Assembly: GCF_036231355.1 (NCBI RefSeq)
Contig: NZ_CP109496.1
Span: 4,030,001-4,094,000, forward strand
Origin: Streptomyces sp. NBC_01431
GTDB lineage: Bacteria > Actinomycetota > Actinomycetes > Streptomycetales > Streptomycetaceae
Length of the DNA stretch: 64,000 nt
Direction: 5' to 3'
This document shows, one piece after another, positions 51,981 to 59,866 of the stretch (its first letter is position 1; each line of letters opens with the position of its first letter). The position numbers were made by a program, and so were the translations under genes. Under the pieces are notes generated by a model. The model had not been told where the DNA came from, ran no database searches, and saw only the letters and a program-made list of their open reading frames with translations.

Positions 51981-52013
51981 CGTGCTGATGTATCGAGTCG
52001 ATACATCAGCACG
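51981..52013. promoter_or_regulatory. 33-bp perfect inverted repeat upstream of padR-ino1
   Basis: Arms CGTGCTGATGTATCGA and TCGATACATCAGCACG are perfectly complementary, with a single central G. The repeat ends 34 bp before the PadR start. ATGT and ACAT units inside it match PadR-type operators, so autoregulation by the adjacent PadR protein, with ino1 in the same unit, is likely. Confidence 0.75.
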
Positions 52014-52047
52014 GCATAAAGGTCCCCGACGACCGAGGAGGCGAAGG

Positions 52048-52731
52048 ATGAGCAGGCGCTCCGGCATCCTCGAATTCGCCGTACTCGGCCTGCTCCGCGA
52101 GGCTCCGATGCACGGTTACGAGCTGCGCAAGCGGCTCAACACCTCGCTGGGGATCTTCCGGGCCTTCAGTTACGGGACCCTCTACCCCTGCCTCAAGACG
52201 CTGGTCGCCAACGGCTGGTTGATCGAGGAGCCGGGCAGCGCTCCCGAGGATGCGCTCGCCGCTTCACTCGCAGGGCGCCGCGCCAAGATCGTCTACCGGT
52301 TGACGGCGGAAGGTAAGGAGCACTTCGAGGAGCTGCTCTCCCACACCGGCCCCGACACCTGGGAGGACGAGCACTTCGCAGCCCGTTTCGCCTTCTTCGG
52401 GCAGACGGAGCGAGAGGTGCGGATGCGCGTGCTGGAAGGTCGCCGCAGCAGGCTGGAGGAGCGCCTCGAAAAGATGCGCGCCTCCCTGGCCCGCACGCGC
52501 GAGCGCCTGGACGACTACACGCTTGAGCTACAGCGCCACGGCATGGAGTCCGTGGAGCGCGAGGTGCGCTGGCTGAACGAGCTCATCGAGAGCGAGCGGG
52601 CGGGACGGGATCAGCGATCCGGCCCCGAAACCGGCTCGGCTCAGCAGGACCACACATCAGGAGAGACGGGCGGCCTGCCCCGGCACCGGGACAGCACCCG
52701 GCCGGATCCGTCCGAGGACACCGCCAACTGA
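52048..52731 (+). CDS. PadR family transcriptional regulator upstream of ino1
   Basis: 227 residues from ATG 52048, with AGGAGG 6-7 nt upstream. Winged helix: RSGILEFAVLGLLREAPMHGYELRKRLNTSLGIFRAFSYGTLYPCLKTLVANGWL. A long helical C-terminus follows with EREVRMRVLEGRRSRLEERLEKMRASLARTRERLDDYTLELQRH, then an acidic/polar tail. Placed 50 bp before ino1 in the same direction, it probably forms one unit with it. The 33-bp inverted repeat is the candidate operator. Confidence 0.88.
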   Translation: MSRRSGILEFAVLGLLREAPMHGYELRKRLNTSLGIFRAFSYGTLYPCLKTLVANGWLIEEPGSAPEDALAASLAGRRAKIVYRLTAEGKEHFEELLSHTGPDTWEDEHFAARFAFFGQTEREVRMRVLEGRRSRLEERLEKMRASLARTRERLDDYTLELQRHGMESVEREVRWLNELIESERAGRDQRSGPETGSAQQDHTSGETGGLPRHRDSTRPDPSEDTAN

Positions 52732-52781
52732 AGGCCCTGCGCACGCAGGACTTCGAAGAGATCAAACAGGGAGCAACCGGA

Positions 52782-53864
52782 ATGGGTTCGGTTCGCGTAG
52801 CCATCGTCGGCGTGGGCAACTGCGCCGCCTCGCTGGTGCAGGGCGTCGAGTACTACAAGGACGCCGACCCGGCCACCAAGGTCCCGGGTCTGATGCACGT
52901 CCAGTTCGGCGACTACCACGTCGGCGACGTGGAGTTCGTCGCCGCGTTCGACGTCGACGCCAAGAAGGTCGGCCTCGACCTCTCTGACGCCATCGGTGCC
53001 AGCGAGAACAACACCATCAAGATCTGCGACGTCCCGAACAAGGGCGTCACGGTCCAGCGCGGCCACACCCTGGACGGTCTCGGCAAGTACTACCGCATGA
53101 CGATCGAGGAGTCCGCCGAGGCCCCGGTCGACGTCGTCCAGGTCCTCAAGGACAAGCAGGTCGACGTTCTGATCTGCTACCTGCCGGTCGGTTCCGAGGA
53201 CGCTGCGAAGTTCTACGCGCAGTGCGCCATCGACGCCAAGGTCGCGTTCGTCAACGCTCTTCCGGTCTTCATCGCCGGCACCAAGGAGTGGGCGGACAAG
53301 TTCACCGAGGCGGGCGTCCCGATCGTCGGCGACGACATCAAGTCGCAGGTCGGCGCCACCATCACGCACCGTGTGATGGCGAAGCTCTTCGAGGACCGCG
53401 GTGTCCGTCTTGAGCGCACCATGCAGCTCAACGTCGGCGGCAACATGGACTTCAAGAACATGCTGGAGCGCGACCGCCTCGAGTCCAAGAAGATCTCCAA
53501 GACGCAGGCCGTCACCTCGCAGATCCCCGACCGCGACATGGGCGAGAAGAACGTCCACATCGGTCCGTCGGACTACGTGGCCTGGCTGGACGACCGCAAG
53601 TGGGCGTACGTGCGTCTTGAGGGCCGTGCCTTCGGCGACGTTCCGCTGAACCTGGAGTACAAGCTCGAGGTCTGGGACTCCCCGAACTCCGCCGGTGTCA
53701 TCATCGACGCCCTGCGCGCAGCGAAGATCGCCAAGGACCGCGGCATCGGCGGCCCGATCCTGTCGGCGTCGAGCTACTTCATGAAGTCCCCGCCGGTGCA
53801 GTACTTCGACGACGAGGCCTTCGCCAACGTCGAGAAGTTCATCAAGGGCGAGGTCGAGCGCTAG
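52782..53864 (+). CDS. ino1: Inositol-3-phosphate synthase
   Basis: 360 residues from ATG 52782. MIPS motifs: VRVAIVGVGNCAASLVQGVEYYKD, GDVEFVAAFDVDAKKVG, LPVGSEDAAKFYAQCAID, FVNALPVFIAG, GDDIKSQVGATITHR and LNVGGNMDFKNMLERDRLESKKISKTQAV. Converts glucose-6-phosphate to inositol-3-phosphate using NAD. In actinobacteria the product feeds mycothiol and phosphatidylinositol. Regulated with the preceding padR gene by inference. A hairpin follows the stop. Confidence 0.97.
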   Translation: MGSVRVAIVGVGNCAASLVQGVEYYKDADPATKVPGLMHVQFGDYHVGDVEFVAAFDVDAKKVGLDLSDAIGASENNTIKICDVPNKGVTVQRGHTLDGLGKYYRMTIEESAEAPVDVVQVLKDKQVDVLICYLPVGSEDAAKFYAQCAIDAKVAFVNALPVFIAGTKEWADKFTEAGVPIVGDDIKSQVGATITHRVMAKLFEDRGVRLERTMQLNVGGNMDFKNMLERDRLESKKISKTQAVTSQIPDRDMGEKNVHIGPSDYVAWLDDRKWAYVRLEGRAFGDVPLNLEYKLEVWDSPNSAGVIIDALRAAKIAKDRGIGGPILSASSYFMKSPPVQYFDDEAFANVEKFIKGEVER

Positions 53865-53888
53865 AGCTCGCACCCCTGAGGACTGCTG

Positions 53889-53923
53889 AGGGTCCCTGTG
53901 CGCCATGTGCGCCCGGGGACCCT
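53889..53923 (+). terminator. Hairpin terminator after ino1
   Basis: AGGGTCCC and GGGACCCT form an 8-bp stem with a GC-rich 19-nt loop, about 25 bp after the ino1 stop. Confidence 0.6.
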
Positions 53924-53945
53924 TTCCGTATGTGACGCTTGGCCA

Positions 53946-55208
53946 ATGCCCGTCGTACGTGATCTGTGCGTGCTCCTGCGCCTGAAGGATTTCCGGCATC
54001 TGCTGGCCGTGCGGCTGCTGTCCCAGGCCGCGGACGGCGTGTACCAGGTCGCCCTTGCCACGTACGTCGTCTTCTCCCCCGAAAAGCAGGCCTCGGCCGG
54101 CGCGATCGCCTCCGCCATGGCCGTCCTCCTGCTCCCTTACTCCCTCGTCGGCCCGTTCGCGGGAGTGCTGCTCGACCGCTGGCGACGCCGACAGGTCTTC
54201 CTCTACGGGAACCTCCTGCGGAGCGTCCTCGCCTGCTGCACCGCACTGCTCGTCCTCGAAACCGCGCCCGACTGGCTGTTCTACGCCTCCGCGCTCGCCG
54301 TGACAGCCGTCAACCGCTTCGTCCTCGCCGGGCTCTCGGCCTCGCTGCCCCGGGTGGTCGACCCCGAGCGGCTCGTCATGGCCAACTCCCTCTCCCCGAC
54401 GGCCGGGACCCTGGCCGCCACCGCGGGCGGCGGGCTGGCCTTCGCGCTGCGTCTGGTGATCGACGCCGATGCCGCGACCGTCATTCTGGGCGCCGTCCTC
54501 TACCTCTGTGCCGCGCTTGCCTCCCTGAGGCTGGCACCCGGCCTGCTCGGGCCCGACCCCGGGGCCGTGCAGCCCGGCCTGGCCGCGGTGATCACCTCCA
54601 CCGCACGCGGACTGGCCGACGGCGTACGGCACTTGAACGCACGCAGGCCGGCCGCGCGGGTCCTCCTCGCGATGACGCTGATGCGGTTCTGCTACGGCGG
54701 CCTCACCGTGATGCTGCTGATGCTCTGCCGCTACGCCTGGGCGGACGGGCGGGGCACGGGGGCCGGCGGTCTCGCGCTGCTCGGGCTCGCGGTGGGCGTC
54801 TCGGGGGCGGGTTTCTTCGCGGCGGCCGTCATGACGCCGTGGGCGGTGACGCAGCTCGGCCCGTACCGGTGGATCGTGGTGTGCTCCGCCACCGCCGCGG
54901 TGCTCGAACCGGCGCTCGGCCTGCCCTTCGCCCCCGTCCCGATGCTGATCGCCGCCTTCGTCCTCGGCCTGATCACCCAGGGCGCGAAGATCACCACGGA
55001 CACCGTGATCCAGTCCACGGTGGACGACTCGTTCCGGGGCCGGATCTTCTCCCTGTACGACGTCCTGTTCAACATGGCCTTCGTGGGCGCCGCCGCGGTC
55101 GCTGCCCTAATGCTCCCGCCGGACGGCCGTTCAACCGCCCTGGTCATCACGGTGTCTCTCATCTACGCGGCGGTAGCTGCCTTTATGACCCGCTTTCCGC
55201 GCGCCTGA
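53946..55208 (+). CDS. MFS transporter
   Basis: 420 residues from ATG 53946. Twelve membrane segments with the loop motif GVLLDRWRRRQVFLYGN between helices 2 and 3. The order LLAVRLLSQAADGVYQVALATYVVF resembles the enterobactin-exporter-like MFS group. Substrate unknown. It follows the ino1 terminator, so it has its own promoter or reads through. Confidence 0.85.
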   Translation: MPVVRDLCVLLRLKDFRHLLAVRLLSQAADGVYQVALATYVVFSPEKQASAGAIASAMAVLLLPYSLVGPFAGVLLDRWRRRQVFLYGNLLRSVLACCTALLVLETAPDWLFYASALAVTAVNRFVLAGLSASLPRVVDPERLVMANSLSPTAGTLAATAGGGLAFALRLVIDADAATVILGAVLYLCAALASLRLAPGLLGPDPGAVQPGLAAVITSTARGLADGVRHLNARRPAARVLLAMTLMRFCYGGLTVMLLMLCRYAWADGRGTGAGGLALLGLAVGVSGAGFFAAAVMTPWAVTQLGPYRWIVVCSATAAVLEPALGLPFAPVPMLIAAFVLGLITQGAKITTDTVIQSTVDDSFRGRIFSLYDVLFNMAFVGAAAVAALMLPPDGRSTALVITVSLIYAAVAAFMTRFPRA

Positions 55209-55314
55209 GTGTCACATCGAGGCCACAGAATGGCCTGCGGTGTCGGCGTTGCCCCGGGGGCCCGCTAACTTACGGGCGTCATACATCGCCATCCTTTTCG
55301 AGGGGACCCTCTCA

Positions 55315-55785
55315 GTGACCACGCCGCCCCAGGGCCAGAACCCGTACGCCCAGAACCCCAACGCTCAGTACGGGCAGAACCCTCAGTACGGGCAGCCCGG
55401 CTTCCCGCCGCAAGGCGCGCCCTACCAGGGGGTTCCGATGGCTCCGCAGGGCACGCGCCCCAGCGGCGCCAAGAAGGCGTTCAAGGCGATCGGCATCGTC
55501 GTCGGCCTGATCGTCATAGCCGGCGGCTGGTACGTCAACCAGCACAGCGAAGACGCCAAGCAACTGGCCGTCGGTGACTGCCTGTACAACAAGGGCACCG
55601 ACGACAATCCTGACATCCAGCAGGTGAGCTGCACGGACTCCAAGGCGACCAACAAGGTGCTCAAGAAGAGCCCTGGTGCCAGTGTTCCGCAGCTGACCTG
55701 TCAGAGCGTCACCGGCACCACTGCGGCCTTCACATGGAAGGAGAAGGGCAACTCCTTCACCCTCTGCCTGGGCGACGCCAAGTAG
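55315..55785 (+). CDS. LppU/SCO3897-family membrane-anchored protein
   Basis: 156 residues from GTG 55315 (GAGGGG upstream). N-terminal Gln/Asn/Pro-rich repeats (NPYAQNPNAQYGQNPQYGQPG) in the cytoplasm, then one membrane segment AIGIVVGLIVIAGGWYV, and an extracytoplasmic domain with four cysteines in VGDCLYNKG, QVSCTD, QLTCQS and LCLGD, likely two disulfides. Function unknown. A parS/hairpin palindrome follows the stop. Confidence 0.78.
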   Translation: MTTPPQGQNPYAQNPNAQYGQNPQYGQPGFPPQGAPYQGVPMAPQGTRPSGAKKAFKAIGIVVGLIVIAGGWYVNQHSEDAKQLAVGDCLYNKGTDDNPDIQQVSCTDSKATNKVLKKSPGASVPQLTCQSVTGTTAAFTWKEKGNSFTLCLGDAK

Positions 55786-55794
55786 CACCCCATG

Positions 55795-55872
55795 CGAAGG
55801 GGCGGTGTTTCACGTGAAACACCGCCCCTTCGTCATGCCAACGACCGGTCATGTTTCACGTGAAACATGACC
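55795..55872. repeat. parS doublet, both copies in extended palindromes
   Basis: Perfect GTTTCACGTGAAAC copies lie at 55807-55820 and 55853-55866, starts 46 bp apart. The first is inside a perfect 38-bp palindrome (55795-55832), the second inside a 26-bp palindrome (55847-55872). The pair sits between two convergent genes and borders the stop codon of the CCA-adding enzyme gene. Confidence 0.93.
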
Positions 55873-57315
55873 TCAACCCTGCGCAGCCCACCACTCCTTG
55901 AGCGCCGCGACGGCCGCATCCTGCTCCATCGGTCCGTTCTCAAGGCGCAGTTCCAGCAGGTGCTTGTACGCCTGCCCGATCGCTGGGCCAGGGCCGATGC
56001 CCAGGATCTGCATGATCTGGTTACCGTCGAGGTCGGGCCGGATCGAGTCCAGCTCTTCCTGCTGCTGAAGCTCCGCGATCCGCTCCTCAAGGCCGTCGTA
56101 GGCCCGCGACAGCGCGCTCGCCTTACGCTTGTTGCGCGTGGTGCAGTCCGAGCGGGTCAGCTTGTGCAGCCGGTCCAGGAGCGGGCCCGCATCGCGGACG
56201 TACCGGCGCACCGCCGAGTCGGTCCACTCCCCGGTGCCGTAGCCGTGGAAGCGCAGATGCAGCTCCACCAGCTGGGCGACGTCCTTGACCATCTCGTTCG
56301 AGTACTTCAGCGCGGTCATCCGCTTCTTGGTCATCTTCGCGCCGACCACCTCGTGATGGTGGAAGGAGACCCGGCCGTCCGACTCGAAGCGCCGCGTCCT
56401 CGGCTTGCCGATGTCGTGCAACAGCGCAGCGAGACGGAGCACCAGGTCCGGCCCGTCCTGCTCCAGGTCGATCGCCTGGTCCAGAACGGTCAGCGAGTGC
56501 TCGTAGACGTCCTTGTGCCGGTGGTGCTCGTCGCTCTCCAGACGCAGCGCGGGCAGTTCCGGCAACACGTGGTCCGCGAGACCGGTGTCCACGAGAAGCC
56601 GCAGCCCCTCCTTCGGATGGGCGGAGAGCAGCAGCTTGTTCAGCTCGTCCCGTACGCGCTCGGCGGAGACGATCTCGATGCGGCCCGACATCTCCGTCAT
56701 GGCGGTGACGACCTCGGGAGCGACCTCGAAGTCCAGCTGGGCGGCGAAACGCGCGGCCCGCATCATCCGCAGCGGGTCGTCGGAGAAGGACTCCTCGGGC
56801 GTTCCCGGCGTGCGGAGCACCTGTGCGGCCAGATCATCGAGGCCCCCGTACGGGTCCACGAACTCCTTCTGGGGCAGAGCCACCGCCATCGCGTTGACGG
56901 TGAAGTCGCGGCGAACGAGGTCTTCCTCGATGGAGTCGCCGTAGGACACCTCGGGCTTGCGGGAAGTCCTGTCGTAAGCCTCGGAGCGGTAGGTCGTCAC
57001 CTCGATGAGGTAGCCGTCCTTCTGGCAGCCGACCGTACCGAAGGCGATCCCGACCTCCCAGACGGCGTCCGCCCAGGGCCGCACGATCTTCAGGACGGCC
57101 TCGGGGCGGGCATCGGTCGTGAAGTCGAGGTCGTTGCCGAGCCGCCCGAGCAGCGCGTCACGGACCGAGCCGCCGACGAGGGCAAGCGAGAACCCCGCCT
57201 CCTCGAATCGGCTGGCGAGATCGTCCGCTACAGGGGACACCCGCAGCAGTTCGCTCACCGCGCGGCGCTGCACCTGGCTCAGTGCACTGGGATTGTCTTC
57301 GTTGGCGTTCGGCAC
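55873..57315 (-). CDS. CCA tRNA nucleotidyltransferase
   Basis: 480 residues. Class II nucleotidyltransferase head: FSLALVGGSVRDALLGRLGNDLDFTTDARPE, RRDFTVNAMAVAL and DPLRMMRAARFAAQLDF; an HD-domain with HRHKDVYEHSLTVLDQA, LAALLHDIGKPRTR and FHHHEVVGAKM. Adds or repairs the CCA end of tRNAs; the HD domain adds phosphatase/phosphodiesterase activity. Single gene, bordered by a parS palindrome. Confidence 0.95.
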   Translation of the reverse strand: MPNANEDNPSALSQVQRRAVSELLRVSPVADDLASRFEEAGFSLALVGGSVRDALLGRLGNDLDFTTDARPEAVLKIVRPWADAVWEVGIAFGTVGCQKDGYLIEVTTYRSEAYDRTSRKPEVSYGDSIEEDLVRRDFTVNAMAVALPQKEFVDPYGGLDDLAAQVLRTPGTPEESFSDDPLRMMRAARFAAQLDFEVAPEVVTAMTEMSGRIEIVSAERVRDELNKLLLSAHPKEGLRLLVDTGLADHVLPELPALRLESDEHHRHKDVYEHSLTVLDQAIDLEQDGPDLVLRLAALLHDIGKPRTRRFESDGRVSFHHHEVVGAKMTKKRMTALKYSNEMVKDVAQLVELHLRFHGYGTGEWTDSAVRRYVRDAGPLLDRLHKLTRSDCTTRNKRKASALSRAYDGLEERIAELQQQEELDSIRPDLDGNQIMQILGIGPGPAIGQAYKHLLELRLENGPMEQDAAVAALKEWWAAQG

Positions 57316-57499
57316 AACAGAAAAGGGTACGTGGCCCGGCCGACCGGAGCGTCATCGTTGTTACGGTCCTCTGATGTGCGGAAGCGGCCGTCGGTACGGC
57401 ACTCTTCCGATCATGTGGAGCAGTCCGCGGCACTTCGCCACAGTGCGCATCGTTACCATGCGTGGACGCAGCAACCGACAGCGAGGGACGGGCAAGCGC

Positions 57500-59821
57500 G
57501 TGGCCGAGGCGGCACATTCCCAGGGGATGACTCCCGCTCCTGCCCGCCGGTGGCTGCGCCGCACGGCGGCGCTGCTCGTCGGCGCCCCCCTGTTCGCGGG
57601 CCTGGTGTCCGCCACGGCCGCTCCGGCGGCGCATGCGGCGGAGGAGTCCACCTCGGCGCAGAACGTCCAGGTGTCCCTCGACTCGATGACCCCCAAGGCC
57701 CCCGTCAAGAGCGACACGCTGACCATCTCCGGACGGGTCACCAACAAGGGCAGGCAGGCGGTCACCGGAGCCCATGTGGGGCTGCGGGTGGGGCCGAAGC
57801 TGTCCGGGCGTACCGCGATCGACGAGGCGGCCGCACGCGGCGGATATTCCGCCAGCGCCGACGCCGGGGAGCTCGGCGACGGTTTCACCGTCAAGTTCCC
57901 GAGGCTGGACACCGGGATCAGCCAGGACTTCAGCCTGTCCGTGCCGGTCTCCAAGCTGGGGCTCGGCGAGGACGGCGTGTACCAGCTCGGCGTTTCCCTG
58001 TCGGGCCAGACCGCGAATCAGCCGTACGACCAGGTGCTCGGCATCCAGCGGACCTTCCTGCCGTGGCAGCCGGAAGCCACCGAGGGCAAGAAGAGCCAGC
58101 TCACGTTCCTGTGGCCGCTGATCTCCTCGGCCCACCTCACCGCCCAGACGGGCTCCGACGCCCAGCAGACGCCCGTCTTCGCCGACGACTCCCTGGCGAA
58201 GGAGATCGGCCCCGGCGGGAAGCTGGAGCAGATGGTCTCGCTCGGTCGGCAGCTGCCCGTGACCTGGGTCATAGACCCGGATCTGCTGGCCAGCGTCGAC
58301 GCGATGACCCGCAACTACAAGATCAAGGTCGGCGACAACCTGGTCCCCGGCACCAGCCAGGACGTGGCCAAGGCGTGGCTGAGCTCGCTGGAGGCGGCGG
58401 TCCAGGGCGAGAAGGTCGTGGCCCTCCCCTTCGCCGACCCCGACCTCGCATCGCTCGCCCACCACGGCCGGGACGTCCCCGGCTCGCTGAGCCATCTGCA
58501 GAGCGCCACCGAGGTGGCGCAGAAGACCATCGACACGATCCTGCACGTGACCCCGTCGGTCGACTACTCGTGGCCGGTGGACGGCGCCGTCGACCCGTCC
58601 ATCATCGATGTGGCCACCTCGGCCGGCGCACACAACGTGATCGCGCGCAGCGACAGCCTGCGGGACGGCGCGATTCCCTACGCTCCCACGGCGGCCCGGC
58701 CCATCGGCGGCGGCACCAACGCGATCGTCGCCGACGCCCGGCTCTCCACAGCCTTCCAGGGCGACATGTCGAGGGCGGACACCTCGACGCTCGCCGTGCA
58801 GGAGTTCCTCGCGCAGACGCTCGCGATCACGCTCCAGGACACCGACAAGCAGCGCAGCATCGTCGTCGCCCCGCAGCGCATGCCGACGGTCAGCCAGGCG
58901 CAGACGATGGCCGCCGCACTGCACGCGCTGGATCCGCAGCGCTGGACCCAGCCGCTCGACCTCTCGGCGGCAGCCACCGCCAAGCCCGATCCGCTCGCCA
59001 TGACGAAGGTGCCCGGCACCGGCGCCTACCCGGACTCGCTGCGCCAGCAGGAGCTGCCGACCGACGCTTTCCAGGACATGAAGAACACCCAGGGCACCCT
59101 GGACAAGTTCAAGGTCATCCTGAGCGCACCCGACCGGGTGGTCACGCCGTTCGGCAACGCGGTCAACCGGGAGATGTCGACGTCCTGGCGCGGTGACCCG
59201 GGCGGCGCTCAGACCTACCGCACCGGCGTCCAGGTCTACCTGGACGGTCTGACCAGCCAGGTGAACCTGATCCAGAAGTCGACCGCGACCATGTCGGGGC
59301 GCAGCGCGACCATCGCGGTCACCGTGCAGAACAAACTCGTGCAGGGCGTCGACCACCTGGTGCTGAGACTCCAGCCGAAGAGCCCGACCCGTCTGCAACT
59401 GGGCGAGGACGGCGACGCCATCGGCGAACAGCCGGTGAAGGTGGACGGCGACCGCAGCCAGTCGGTGAAGTTCACCGCCATCGCCAATGCCAACGGTCCC
59501 GTACCGGTGACCGCGCGCCTCTACACCCAGGACGGCACGCCCTACGGTGAGCCGATGGAGTTCACCGTCCAGGTCTCCGAGATCACTCCGACGGTGATGC
59601 TGGTCATCGCCGGCGGCGTCCTGCTCCTGGTGCTCGCGGGCATCAGGATGTACACCCACCGCAAGCGCTCCATGGCTCGCGATGAATCCGAGGAGAACGG
59701 CGACACCGGTCCCTCGAACGGTTCACCGGACACTGATCCCGGGCAGCCGAGTGACCCGACGCCGGACACCGGTCCGGAAAGCGGGGCCCCGCCGGGCCCG
59801 GGTGAGAAAGTGGACCATTGA
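57500..59821 (+). CDS. Secreted/anchored DUF6049-type protein
   Basis: 773 residues from GTG 57500, chosen because the signal peptide then starts near residue 13; ATG 57458 and 57413 are alternatives. Signal peptide RRWLRRTAALLVGAPLFAGLVSATAAPAAHA, a CARDB-like beta domain from about 60 to 160, a central domain with QLPVTWVIDPDLL and VDYSWPVDGAVDPSIIDVA, then a C-terminal anchor TVMLVIAGGVLLLVLAGIRMY and an acidic tail. Function unknown; regularly found upstream of murJ in Streptomyces, suggesting an envelope role. Confidence 0.8.
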   Translation: MAEAAHSQGMTPAPARRWLRRTAALLVGAPLFAGLVSATAAPAAHAAEESTSAQNVQVSLDSMTPKAPVKSDTLTISGRVTNKGRQAVTGAHVGLRVGPKLSGRTAIDEAAARGGYSASADAGELGDGFTVKFPRLDTGISQDFSLSVPVSKLGLGEDGVYQLGVSLSGQTANQPYDQVLGIQRTFLPWQPEATEGKKSQLTFLWPLISSAHLTAQTGSDAQQTPVFADDSLAKEIGPGGKLEQMVSLGRQLPVTWVIDPDLLASVDAMTRNYKIKVGDNLVPGTSQDVAKAWLSSLEAAVQGEKVVALPFADPDLASLAHHGRDVPGSLSHLQSATEVAQKTIDTILHVTPSVDYSWPVDGAVDPSIIDVATSAGAHNVIARSDSLRDGAIPYAPTAARPIGGGTNAIVADARLSTAFQGDMSRADTSTLAVQEFLAQTLAITLQDTDKQRSIVVAPQRMPTVSQAQTMAAALHALDPQRWTQPLDLSAAATAKPDPLAMTKVPGTGAYPDSLRQQELPTDAFQDMKNTQGTLDKFKVILSAPDRVVTPFGNAVNREMSTSWRGDPGGAQTYRTGVQVYLDGLTSQVNLIQKSTATMSGRSATIAVTVQNKLVQGVDHLVLRLQPKSPTRLQLGEDGDAIGEQPVKVDGDRSQSVKFTAIANANGPVPVTARLYTQDGTPYGEPMEFTVQVSEITPTVMLVIAGGVLLLVLAGIRMYTHRKRSMARDESEENGDTGPSNGSPDTDPGQPSDPTPDTGPESGAPPGPGEKVDH

Positions 59822-59866
59822 GCTATGTCGTGGCCGGTCGGCCGGGGACGATGAGGTGGGGTAACC

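Noticed and set aside
9844..55866. CRISPR or mobile-element repeats from the repeated 14-mers
   Set aside because: The sites are palindromic, widely spaced and match the ParB consensus; there are no spacers or transposase.
55867..59196. 1109-codon open frame across the CCA enzyme and DUF6049 genes
   Set aside because: It spans a promoter region and two real genes; no recognisable domain.
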